Position numbers and translations under genes: made by a program. The notes below the pieces were generated by a model. It was not told the origin of the DNA and did not search any database. It saw only the letters and a list, made by a program, of their open reading frames with translations. Positions 13,158 through 20,652 of a stretch of 24,650 nt of DNA are shown here, piece after piece (position 1 is the stretch's first letter; every line of letters starts with the position of its first letter). This DNA is from JAAUSY01 sp964526735. GTDB taxonomy: Bacteria; Chloroflexota; Chloroflexia; Chloroflexales; Chloroflexaceae. The DNA lies in contig CAZGLO010000052.1 in assembly GCA_964526735.1 (NCBI GenBank), forward strand, positions 1-24,650, given 5' to 3'.

Positions 13158-15926
13158 CTATGGGTTTTTCTCCTCCAACGGCTCCAATGCTTTGGTGGTG
13201 GTATCTTGTGCCCGCTGGAGGTGATATTCGATGCGGGAGAGGTAGGGCGCGAGGTTGTGGACATAGGTCTGCTGATACCACTCCGCCACGGCACGATGTA
13301 GCTCACGGCGCTGGGAGAAGAGCATCGTGTTGTAGATCACGCTTTGGGTGATGGCGTGCGAGAAGGTGTAGATCAGATTGGGGTCGGGTGTGTGCTGCAC
13401 AATCAAGTCAAGCTGCTCAAACAGCCGTAGATCATTCGCCAAATGCGGCTTATCCTGCTCAATGGGGTAGAGGTCGTAGAGCATGGCGAAGGAAAACCGC
13501 TCCCCAATGACGCTCGCCACCTTCAGTGTGAGCTGCTGCCGCTGCGAGAGGCGGTCGATACGGCTGATGATGATGCCTTGCACTGTCTCTGGCACATCGA
13601 GCATACTCAGCGATTCGGGGGTGTCGTAGGTGGCGTTGAGCGAACATTTCCCCTCCCGCACGGCCAAGATACCATTGTCACGCAGGGCATAGGCCAGTTC
13701 GCGGCTGAGGAAGGGGTTGCCTTGAGTGCGCTGCATAATGAGCGACACCACCGGCTCATCAACCGTCTCCACCTCCAGACAATGGCGCAATAACGCAATC
13801 GTCTCATTGCGGGAGAGGGGCATCAACACCAGCCGGAGGACGTGCTCTTGCCGCAGCAGGGCGTGGTAGTCAACTTGGTTGTCGGCGGGGCTCGTTTCAT
13901 CGTCCTCATCGTCCTCATCGTCCTCATCGTCATCGTCATCCTCGTCATCGGGAGGGTCAGCCAGCACCCCACCCAATGGTATATCGGTCAAGGGGCGCAT
14001 CGTGAGGACGAGCATCAACGACGGGATGTGGTGATTGGCTGCAATTGCCAACTCCCACGACGCCGTATCCATCCAGTTGGCGCAATCAAGCACGATAAGC
14101 GTTGGTCGGTGGGCGCAGGTAATCATCAAAATGCGCAATAAGAGGGTATGTATCTCCTTTGTGTACGCATTTTGTTGCTCTCTCTCGCTTATATCGGCTC
14201 CCGTGACAATTTTTGTGGCAGGCACCACGGTATTGAGCAGCGAAATGTGCTGCATAATCCACTCGTCGTAGTAGATGTGGTGGAGGAGGTCAATGGGGTG
14301 GATGTGCATCGAATCGTCATACACCTCCCACTGCTGCTGCACCGTGGGGATAAAGAGCTGTCGGAAGATAGGTTGCCAGGCGTGGTAGGGGGTCAGGGAG
14401 TTGATGGCATCCCCCGCGCCGACAAAGCTCGCAATACGGTGGTGCTGCGCCCGCCGGAGGAGGTAGGAAACAAGCTGCGATTTGCCCATACCGGCGTCGC
14501 CCTCTACCACCGCGATGCCACCAATATCCGTTTGGAGCAATGCCGTCAGTTGTTGCTCAAGGAGGTCTTGCTCTCGCTCTCGGCCAACGATAATCGAGTG
14601 GTAATCGCACATGTCGTGCTGCGGAGTGGAACGCGGGCTATACACCGCCACCGGACTCGTCTTGCCCTTGACGTTGATGGGCGAGAGTCGGTCGAAGGCG
14701 ATGGCAAGGTGTGTTGCCTGGTAGGTCGCCTCATCGCAGAGGACGGTATTGGCCGCCGCTTGCATCAACCGCGCAGCGAGGTTCATCACGTCGCCGATCA
14801 TCGCATAGTCACGGCGGCGGTCACTCCCCCGGCTCCCGCAGAAAATGCGTCCGGTCGTGACGCCAACCGAGCTTTGAAAGCCCTGATCGCGCAATGCCGC
14901 CTGCATATCCATCGCCAACTTGACCCCGCGGACAGCGTCATCTTCGTGGGTCAGGGGCGGCAACCCCAGAGCGGCAATCAACAACGTCCCTTTATCATCT
15001 ACAATAAACTGATTGACACTGCCCTCGTAGCGGTAGAGCAGCGTCTGCAAGAGGTGCATAATCCCTTGAAGATGATCAAGCGTTGAGGGGGAAGCATAGT
15101 CTATGCCGGTGATGTTGAGGAACAGCACCGTCACCCGCCGCAATTCGGCAATCCAATCTGGTTGGCCTGCATCAAGCCGTGACAGCAGCGCTGCAGGTAA
15201 GTAGCCACGCAGTTTGGCCATCGTCTCTGGAGAAAGCTGTGGCGTTTTGAGTGGGCGCGGCAAGAGGTACCGTCGGAGATCGCGTAGCAGAAAGCCGGTT
15301 TCCTGCTGTTCGCCGATGGCAAGGTAGCCCAGACAATGCTCTTGTATCAGTTTCCAGACGGCGGGGGAGAGCATCACCTCGCCCGGAGCCGCTTGGCGCT
15401 GGGCGGTGCTGACTTGCACAAGCGGGTCGCCGCCGATAAGCAGTTCCCACCGATTTAGCACGCCCCCCACCGATGCGACAAACACCTCTCCCGCCCCCAA
15501 CCCAATGCGCAATGATAGGTGAATATGCTTGACGACCTCTTGCCCACTGAGCTGGTGTTGGGCAGCAAGGCTGCATTGCGCGGCCTGATGCGCACACGTC
15601 TCAAGGCTCCTGTTCTCTTCTTCCGTCGCCATCCATAGCGCAATCATGCCATCGCCAGTAAACTCCACAATATCGCCGCCGTGGTCGATAACCACGTCGA
15701 TCAATTGGCCGAAGTAGGTGTTGAGCAGCAGGGATAATTCCTCAATCCCCACCAGGCCACGCCTCGTCAAATGCTCGGTAATCGTCGTGAATCCCGAAAT
15801 ATCGGCGGAAAGCACCACCCCTTCCATCCATTGCCCCGTTGGCTGCTCCAAGAGGTGGGGATTGTGCTGTGCCTGCCTCATGACTAGCACTGGCAAATAG
15901 CTTGTGAAGATGGTCTCTTCTTGCAT
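13158..15926 (-). CDS. Tandem class III cyclase-NTPase of soluble adenylyl cyclase type
   Basis: Two cyclase homology domains precede an AAA-type NTPase, the layout of mammalian soluble adenylyl cyclase. C1 (about 30-205) has both metal Asps (D42 in SADISGF, D92 in FTGDGMIALW). C2 (about 260-435) has Asn271 instead of the first metal Asp, Gln306 where NKF lysine is expected, and keeps D310, D311, K312 and IGDVMNLAAR. The NTPase has Walker A GDAGMGKS (Lys482) and Walker B LIVLDCANW (Asp614). An acidic run of about 20 Asp/Glu interrupts the NTPase near residue 660-677. The C-terminus ends without long TPR repeats. The frame is open to TTG 15956, but ATG 15926 is preferred because of a TAGGA site and the promoter at 15957-15985. 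It converges with the PP2C-like gene 18 bases away. Confidence 0.9.
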   Translation of the reverse strand: MQEETIFTSYLPVLVMRQAQHNPHLLEQPTGQWMEGVVLSADISGFTTITEHLTRRGLVGIEELSLLLNTYFGQLIDVVIDHGGDIVEFTGDGMIALWMATEEENRSLETCAHQAAQCSLAAQHQLSGQEVVKHIHLSLRIGLGAGEVFVASVGGVLNRWELLIGGDPLVQVSTAQRQAAPGEVMLSPAVWKLIQEHCLGYLAIGEQQETGFLLRDLRRYLLPRPLKTPQLSPETMAKLRGYLPAALLSRLDAGQPDWIAELRRVTVLFLNITGIDYASPSTLDHLQGIMHLLQTLLYRYEGSVNQFIVDDKGTLLIAALGLPPLTHEDDAVRGVKLAMDMQAALRDQGFQSSVGVTTGRIFCGSRGSDRRRDYAMIGDVMNLAARLMQAAANTVLCDEATYQATHLAIAFDRLSPINVKGKTSPVAVYSPRSTPQHDMCDYHSIIVGREREQDLLEQQLTALLQTDIGGIAVVEGDAGMGKSQLVSYLLRRAQHHRIASFVGAGDAINSLTPYHAWQPIFRQLFIPTVQQQWEVYDDSMHIHPIDLLHHIYYDEWIMQHISLLNTVVPATKIVTGADISEREQQNAYTKEIHTLLLRILMITCAHRPTLIVLDCANWMDTASWELAIAANHHIPSLMLVLTMRPLTDIPLGGVLADPPDDEDDDDDEDDEDDEDDETSPADNQVDYHALLRQEHVLRLVLMPLSRNETIALLRHCLEVETVDEPVVSLIMQRTQGNPFLSRELAYALRDNGILAVREGKCSLNATYDTPESLSMLDVPETVQGIIISRIDRLSQRQQLTLKVASVIGERFSFAMLYDLYPIEQDKPHLANDLRLFEQLDLIVQHTPDPNLIYTFSHAITQSVIYNTMLFSQRRELHRAVAEWYQQTYVHNLAPYLSRIEYHLQRAQDTTTKALEPLEEKNP
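13897..13950 (-). repeat. 9-bp/6-bp in-frame repeat encoding an acidic run
   Basis: On the + strand TCATCGTCC is repeated three times (13897-13923), then TCATCG and related triplets continue to 13950. Read on the - strand it encodes a run of Asp/Glu residues inside the NTPase region. All periods are multiples of three. Confidence 0.8.
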
Positions 15927-15956
15927 ACATCCTACTCGCACGGATTGTGTATGCAA

Positions 15957-15985
15957 ATCATACCACTACTTTGGACTGATGTTCA
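15957..15985 (-). promoter_or_regulatory. Promoter of the tandem-cyclase gene
   Basis: On the - strand TGAACA (15985-15980) is 17 bases from TATGAT (15962-15957), and TGG directly before the -10 makes it an extended -10. Transcription would start near 15950, giving a leader of about 24 bases to ATG 15926 and leaving the TTG at 15956 outside the transcript. Confidence 0.6.
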
Positions 15986-16145
15986 GATCAATATGAAAAA
16001 TTCGTCAAATCCGTCGAAAATTCATCAGAAATTCCTCGAGAACCCTGGTTGTTGAGCGCATTTGTACCAAGATGTCTGGTGTGTTAGGGTGTGTCGGTAT
16101 TTGACATCTGTGTCACCATGTAAGGAGAACCTTACCTGATGACTA

Positions 16146-16612
16146 ATGGAAGAAGATACGCGGTTTCTTGGAACATTGCCCCCATATCTATCTGGGCCGC
16201 GAAGCAGAGAGCCGTCGTTTCATTGAGTCCGTGCTTTGGATCAACCGAACAGGGGCACCGTGGCGCGATTTGCCGCCCCACTATGGCAACTGGAACAGCC
16301 TATACAAGCGCTTCGCCCGTTGGTGTGACCAGGGTATCTGGAACCAAATGCTCGCCCATGTTGCCCATGACCCGGAGATGACGCATCTGCTCCTGGATGG
16401 CACCATAGTCCGGGCGCATCCCTGCGCGGTAGGGGCCGCAAAAAAATGATGATCAGGCGGAGCAGTTCCTGGGATGAAGTCGCGGTGGGTTCAGCAGCAA
16501 GCTCCACATCAGTGTCGATAGATTGGGCAACCTGTTGCAGTTCATTCTGACCTCTGGTCAGGCGGGCGATAGTCCACAGGCAATGACCCTGATTGCGGGT
16601 TACGATGACGTT
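16146..16612 (+). pseudogene. IS5-family transposase remnant (frameshifted, nonsense-mutated, truncated)
   Basis: From ATG 16146 the peptide starts MEEDTRFL; dropping one G near 16169-16171 continues it as EHCPHIYLGREAESRRFIES, then WINRTGAPWRDLP, YGNWNSLYKRFARWCD and LLLDGTIVRAHPCAVGA. This is the IS5-type N-terminal domain with the first catalytic Asp. At the A7 run (16440-16446) the frame breaks; a +1 shift gives NDDQAEQFLG, then TGA 16475-16477 where CGA is expected, then SRGGFSSKLHISVDRLGN and a conserved G-Q-x-G-D-S-P-Q-A block ending near 16612. The rest, with the other catalytic acids, is missing. AAGGAGA lies upstream. The A7 run could once have been a programmed frameshift site, as in some IS5 subgroups. 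The element is dead. Confidence 0.8.
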
Positions 16613-16629
16613 TCGCGATCAGGGTGTTG

Positions 16630-16868
16630 TTTTTGGGGATTAGTCGCCTGGGGCTTCTTCCAGCTCAGTCCAGCTGCGTGCAGGAGGTTATAATAGCTTT
16701 GCAACGACTGATACTCCACCTGAAAGGTGTCGCACAGATAGGTTTGTAAGGACACCGATCAGGCATCCTGCTCGCACTGCTCTCAGGGCCATTTTGACCG
16801 CCAGGGCGCGTTTGTATTCGCGCGTATCGCGGGTCTCGTCAAAAAACTGTTGCAAAGGATTCGGTCAT
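16630..16868 (-). pseudogene. IS630-family transposase N-terminal remnant (frameshift plus internal deletion)
   Basis: On the - strand AGGAGA precedes ATG 16868. One extra T in the sixth codon region breaks the frame; without it the peptide is MTESLQQFFDETRDTREYKR, then ALAVKMALR. This matches my memory of the N-terminal helix-turn-helix of IS630-type transposases. After MALR an internal segment is deleted, and the protein resumes in another frame as LQTYLCDTFQVEYQSLQSYY, then NLLHAAGLSWKKPQATNPQ, which is the end of the same domain. Similarity stops near 16630, next to the IS5 remnant. The DDE catalytic domain is absent. The family call comes from remembered motifs, with no search. Confidence 0.75.
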
Positions 16869-16983
16869 AGGAATCTCCTGGGAAGAGGGTGAGCAGCTTG
16901 GTTGAAGATAATCAAATCATGTCGGTTCCTCGTTCACAAGTCAGATAGGATTACTATAGCTAGAAAGCGAGCGATTTCCTCCT

Positions 16984-17925
16984 ATGGACGCAGTTATATT
17001 TGATGGTACGCTCCGCCTTGACACCGACTACCCCACGCCTACTCGTCCTGCTGGCGAGGCCCTCATCAAGCCGCATCTCGTTGGCATCTGCAACACCGAT
17101 ATTGAGATTACCCGCGGCTATATGGGGTTTCAAGGGGTGCTTGGGCACGAGTTTGTCGGCACGGTGCAAGAGAGCGATGACCCAGAGTGGGTAGGCAAGC
17201 GTGTGGTGGGAGAGATTAATGCCGCCTGCCGCCGCTGTCCTGCCTGCCTCCGCGGCGATGAGTCGCATTGCCCCAACCGCACGACGCTTGGCATTGACCG
17301 CCGCGACGGCGCGATGGCGGAAGCCTTTACCCTGCCCGAAAGCTGCCTCTACCCCGTTCCCGAGTCGGTCTCTGATGAGCAGGCCGTCTTCGTAGAGCCG
17401 CTTGCCGCTGCGCTCGAAATCGTCCAGCAATCGCACATCCGCCCGACTGACCGCGTTGCGGTGATTGGCGATGGCAAGCTTGGCGCGCTGATTGTGCAGG
17501 TATTGCGGCTGACCGGCTGCGATTTGACCTTACTTGGCCATCACCCGGAACGATGGGATCTCTTCCGCCGCCAGGCCATCACCTGTATGCACTCAGATGA
17601 TGCCCCCGATACCACATTTGATGTTGTCGTGGAGTGTACTGGCCAACCCGGCGGCCTTGCCACCGCCCGCCGCCTCATCCGCCCGCGCGGCAGGATGGTG
17701 CTCAAGAGTACATTCAATGCCGATACCGATCTCAATCTCACGATGGTCGTGGTAGATGAGGTGCAGTTGGTGGGTTCACGGTGTGGGCCATTTGCCCCCG
17801 CCTTGCGGCTGCTTGAGCGCAACTTGGTGGAGGTAGAGCCGCTTATCAGTGCACGTTTTGCGCTGCGAGAGGCAGAACACGCATTTGAGACGACCCGCGG
17901 CAACATGAAGGTCTTACTGAAGTAG
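16984..17925 (+). CDS. Zinc-dependent MDR-family (alcohol) dehydrogenase
   Basis: This medium-chain dehydrogenase/reductase should oxidise an alcohol or polyol with NAD(P). Catalytic zinc ligands are Cys36 (GICNTD), His55-Glu56 (GHEFVG) and probably Glu138 (EPLAAALE). The structural zinc site is complete: Cys82, Cys85, Cys88 and Cys96. The nucleotide-binding loop is IGDGKLG (161-167). Length 313 aa is short for the family (about 340-350). The substrate cannot be told. The start lacks a Shine-Dalgarno; CCTCCT directly precedes ATG. The last codons overlap an IS200/IS605-type mini-element: the stop TAG (17923-17925) lies inside it, and without the element the gene would end Leu-Leu-Glu-Cys-stop at 18116. 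The gene therefore has a slightly altered C-terminus but is probably functional. Confidence 0.9.
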   Translation: MDAVIFDGTLRLDTDYPTPTRPAGEALIKPHLVGICNTDIEITRGYMGFQGVLGHEFVGTVQESDDPEWVGKRVVGEINAACRRCPACLRGDESHCPNRTTLGIDRRDGAMAEAFTLPESCLYPVPESVSDEQAVFVEPLAAALEIVQQSHIRPTDRVAVIGDGKLGALIVQVLRLTGCDLTLLGHHPERWDLFRRQAITCMHSDDAPDTTFDVVVECTGQPGGLATARRLIRPRGRMVLKSTFNADTDLNLTMVVVDEVQLVGSRCGPFAPALRLLERNLVEVEPLISARFALREAEHAFETTRGNMKVLLK

Positions 17926-17934
17926 CCCGTAAAG

Positions 17935-17955
17935 CCCAGGTGCTTTAGCCCTGGG
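17935..17955 (+). repeat. Left-end hairpin of the mini-element
   Basis: CCCAGG-T-GC (17935-17943) pairs with GC-CCTGGG (17948-17955) around a TTTA loop, with one bulged T. AAAG stands directly 5' of it. Nearly the same hairpin occurs on the - strand at 24606-24626. An alternative longer pairing AAAGCCC (17931-17937) / GGGCTTT (17962-17968) is possible in RNA and could act as a weak terminator for the dehydrogenase gene. Confidence 0.7.
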
Positions 17956-17991
17956 ATATAAGGGCTTTCTCCGCTTCAGCCGCTTTCGATG

Positions 17992-18020
17992 TTGACAGAA
18001 CGGGCGTGTGATAGTATGCT
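17992..18020 (+). promoter_or_regulatory. Near-consensus sigma-70 promoter inside the mini-element
   Basis: TTGACA (17992-17997, perfect -35) and TATGCT (18015-18020) are 17 bases apart. No reading frame follows on the + strand. Transcription from about 18027 would run straight into the hairpins at 18038-18096. Confidence 0.65.
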
Positions 18021-18026
18021 ATACGC

Positions 18027-18105
18027 AGTCACATTCTGGCTGTGGGGCTACACAGCCTGGGTTTCGACCCGAGAAGCCCAATCCTTAAGGGTTGGGAGTA
18101 GTCAC
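18027..18105 (+). ncRNA. Putative omega-RNA-like scaffold
   Basis: Hairpin 1: GGCTGTG (18038-18044) / CACAGCC (18051-18057), loop GGGCTA. Hairpin 2: GGGT / ACCC (18059-18062, 18067-18070), loop TTCG. Hairpin 3: CCCAATCC (18077-18084) / GGGTTGGG (18089-18096), loop TTAA, one G-T pair. Hairpin 1 matches the first stem at 2073-2090 in form: GTG-GGGC-two bases-CAC is conserved while outer pairs change together. In TnpB systems the RNA scaffold is the right end and the guide is the flank just after it, here starting at 18106 (TTGAGTGCTAAGCC). The 5' end is inferred from the promoter. Expression is not shown. Confidence 0.6.
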
Positions 18106-18122
18106 TTGAGTGCTAAGCCGCA

Positions 18123-20621
18123 TCATTCAAGGCGGTAGAGCGTATACTTACCCGCCTGCCCCACCACTGTATGTGCGATGGGATGCTGCGTTGCGGGGAG
18201 AGGTGGGGGGCCAAAGCTGTTGCTCCAAAGGAGATAGGTCACCCCCGCCTGCCACATCTGCTCGATAACCGACTCAGGAGCCACATCCTCGGCGGTGGGC
18301 CAGGAGAGTGTTCGGTGCGAGAGCGCGGAGTATTTGGCAATGGGTACATCGGCCTCGACCCGCACCACCACCTGCTCTCCCTCCTCGAGCGCGGCCAGCG
18401 TCTGCGTGATGATCGCTTGTTCATCGGCTGTTTGGCGGTTGAGCACAGCATCGGCACCAATGCGGAAGCCGCCAAAGAGCATCAGCAGCAACGCCATCCC
18501 AATGAGCAGCATCCACGGAACCATCTGTGTCGTTTGTGCCATCCATCGGCTGGCGATGTCGTGGAGGGTATTAGCCGCCATCACCGCTGCCCACCCCGCC
18601 GCAACGGCATATATCGGCACGAGCGGCAGGAAAAACCGTGGCAAAACAAACCCCACACTTACCCCCGCCACGTAGAGCAGGATGAGTAGGAGAAGGCTTT
18701 GCTGGCGGCGCGTCGCTTGGCGGGAGAGTAACCCAACCATCCACCCGCCAATGCCCGCTATCGCCAGCCAATTGGCCGGAAAGCCCAATAGCCGCAGTTG
18801 TATCGCCCGCCCAAACTCGCGGGTATCTTCTGCGCCGGTGCCCACAAACGCCCTCACATTCCCCCACCAATTGGCATATACACGCAGTGGGTCTTTGAGC
18901 ACGACCGTGTGGAGCGAAATCGTGTCCGGCACCTCATGCCACCGCCCCCAATCGGTATTGCCGTAGACCGCAAGCCAGATGTTCTTCGCCTGGTGGCTGT
19001 AGAGGAGTTCTCCCGTCTCTGCTACATTGACCACAAGTTGCGGCATACTCGCCACGAGAAAGCCTAAGGTGAAGGGTAGAGCCGTGATGATTGCCCCTCG
19101 CCATCGATCTCGCCACGATATGCCTTGTACAGAGGCGAGAAGCAACGATGTAAGTATCCCCCACGGCAGCAGTATCAATGCGGGATGGCGCATCAGGAAG
19201 CTCCCCCCCGCCATCAGCCCCGCCACCAACCGAATGCTCCACAGCCGCGGTCGCCAGAGCAGCAGTGCGACGGAGAGAGTAAACAGCGCCGCACATGCCA
19301 TATCGCTGCCAACATAGAGGCTATACTGCACCACAAAGGGGCTGAGGCAGAGGGGGATAAGCGCAAGCAACACCCCCCCGCCACCCGGCATCGGCGTCTC
19401 CCTGACGATGGCGCGGGCAAGGAAATAACTCCCCGCCAGAAAACCTACTCCCGCCATCACCCCCACAAGACGGCCCGCTAAGAATGGGTTGCCATCGGTG
19501 AAGGGGCGCACAAACCACAGCAAGAAAGGGTAGCCAAGCTGGTAAAAACCGTCGGTTTGCAGCACGTCGGAGAGGGCAAAAGCACGGGTCGCAAACACCC
19601 GAAAATCCTTCTCCACCCCCGGCACCGACAGCGTGACGTGGGCACGGCCAACCCACCATACCGCCACGCCCCACACCACAATCCCCACTCCTGCGGCCCA
19701 ATCGAAGAGCAGCACCAATGAGGGGTAGGTCGCCGAGAGGCGGTAGAAGAGCGGCGGGCCAAAGCGTATCATCGCTACTGTCGCCAATATGAGGTCTACC
19801 GTGGGCAGAAGGGTGCGCAATGGGTAGGGATAGGGGTGCGGCTGCAGGCGGAAGAGGAAAAGGTAGCTTAACCCTAAAGTCGCATATGCAAGCAATCGGA
19901 TGCGCCATTGCCGCCGCGAAGGGCGGGTAGAGTGGGTGGGGAAGGCGGTGAACGGCGTCGTCAGTAGCCAGATGAGCAATGTCGCGATTGAGCCGTATGC
20001 TAGCTGTGCGGGGTAGGGGGCGATGTACGAAAGCGATGGCAAAATGCGGTGATGGCCCGGCTCAACGCGGTAGGAAACGCGATCCACCACCACGCCCACC
20101 GTGCGGTCGTCGTCGGGGAGCACCGTCATATCGCTCTCAATCTCCAACACGACATCATTGGGCTTGTAGTAGCCGTGCGTAATGGGGATATGGTGCTCTT
20201 GCCAACTGCCGTCTGTGGGGAATGCCGCCACCAGATGGCGCGCGGTAGCGGTGTGGAGGTAGAGCCGAACCGTTGGAGAGACAACTGGAGAGACAACGTT
20301 GGGCGTGGGAGGCCGCCACCCCCGCAGCCGAATGGTCACCGTGGCGGGAAGACCCGCCTGCGGCAAGAGCAAAAATGAGTGGTCACGGCTCCAGCGCACC
20401 CGCCCATCTGAGCCGACAAGGTATGGAGGCGGAGAATCGGTTGAGGAATGGGATTCGGTGTCGTGGAAACCCTGAACGTATGCCGCATCATAGCCGCCAA
20501 TATCAATCGTATGGTGGGCAGGGTATTGGGAGAGGGCCGTGATCAGGACAAGGCCGATCAGCCACGCCGTGAGCCAAAAAACCGCATGCGAGAGGGCGAT
20601 CTTGAGCGTGTGTTGGCGCAT
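18123..20621 (-). CDS. Multi-spanning GT-C glycosyltransferase-like membrane protein
   Basis: A first membrane segment (about 12-32) is followed by about 165 residues of extracytoplasmic beta-rich sequence. After that come about 10-12 hydrophobic segments (about 205-765) and a short soluble C-terminal domain. The acidic pair in the loop after a membrane helix (VEKDFRVFATRAF, about 330-345) and the following LGYPFLLWFVRPFTDGNPF block fit ArnT/PMT-type GT-C enzymes, which transfer sugars from polyprenyl-phosphate donors. Donor and acceptor are unknown. The additional N-terminal beta domain is not standard for the family. The gene follows the HEAT/SH3b gene by 31 bases, with AAGGGG 9 bases before ATG, so it is likely the last gene of the coaBC unit. 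Its stop is 18 bases from the mini-element at 17918-18105. Confidence 0.8.
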   Translation of the reverse strand: MRQHTLKIALSHAVFWLTAWLIGLVLITALSQYPAHHTIDIGGYDAAYVQGFHDTESHSSTDSPPPYLVGSDGRVRWSRDHSFLLLPQAGLPATVTIRLRGWRPPTPNVVSPVVSPTVRLYLHTATARHLVAAFPTDGSWQEHHIPITHGYYKPNDVVLEIESDMTVLPDDDRTVGVVVDRVSYRVEPGHHRILPSLSYIAPYPAQLAYGSIATLLIWLLTTPFTAFPTHSTRPSRRQWRIRLLAYATLGLSYLFLFRLQPHPYPYPLRTLLPTVDLILATVAMIRFGPPLFYRLSATYPSLVLLFDWAAGVGIVVWGVAVWWVGRAHVTLSVPGVEKDFRVFATRAFALSDVLQTDGFYQLGYPFLLWFVRPFTDGNPFLAGRLVGVMAGVGFLAGSYFLARAIVRETPMPGGGGVLLALIPLCLSPFVVQYSLYVGSDMACAALFTLSVALLLWRPRLWSIRLVAGLMAGGSFLMRHPALILLPWGILTSLLLASVQGISWRDRWRGAIITALPFTLGFLVASMPQLVVNVAETGELLYSHQAKNIWLAVYGNTDWGRWHEVPDTISLHTVVLKDPLRVYANWWGNVRAFVGTGAEDTREFGRAIQLRLLGFPANWLAIAGIGGWMVGLLSRQATRRQQSLLLLILLYVAGVSVGFVLPRFFLPLVPIYAVAAGWAAVMAANTLHDIASRWMAQTTQMVPWMLLIGMALLLMLFGGFRIGADAVLNRQTADEQAIITQTLAALEEGEQVVVRVEADVPIAKYSALSHRTLSWPTAEDVAPESVIEQMWQAGVTYLLWSNSFGPPPLPATQHPIAHTVVGQAGKYTLYRLE

Positions 20622-20652
20622 CGCATCCGCGCCCCTTCTCTGCTACGATGCC

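Larger units (their letters stand above)
17918..18105 (+). mobile_element. 188-bp non-autonomous IS200/IS605-type element carrying an omega-RNA-like unit
   Basis: The left flank is TTAC (17914-17917). Inside lies guide AAAG (17931-17934), a left hairpin (17935-17955), a promoter (17992-18020), three further hairpins (18038-18096), right guide GAAG (18073-18076) and right cleavage site TCAC (18102-18105). IS608 is known to insert 3' of TTAC and to recognise it by an AAAG next to the left hairpin; the right guide pairs in the same way with the right site. No tnpA or tnpB is present. Removing 17918-18105 joins TTAC to TTGAGTGCTAA and keeps the dehydrogenase frame open to a new stop, which supports a precise insertion. 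Mobility would need a TnpA supplied elsewhere. Confidence 0.75.

Noticed and set aside
14148..15086. 312-codon open frame on + inside the tandem-cyclase gene
   Set aside because: It is antisense to a gene with clear cyclase and Walker motifs, shows no family motifs itself and has no ribosome site.
15944..15956. TTG 15956 as start of the tandem-cyclase gene
   Set aside because: It lies one base from the -10 element and upstream of the expected transcript start; ATG 15926 has a ribosome site.
16440..16446. A7 run as an active programmed frameshift site of the IS5 copy
   Set aside because: The needed shift is +1, and a nonsense codon plus truncation follow, so the copy is dead whatever the origin of the run.
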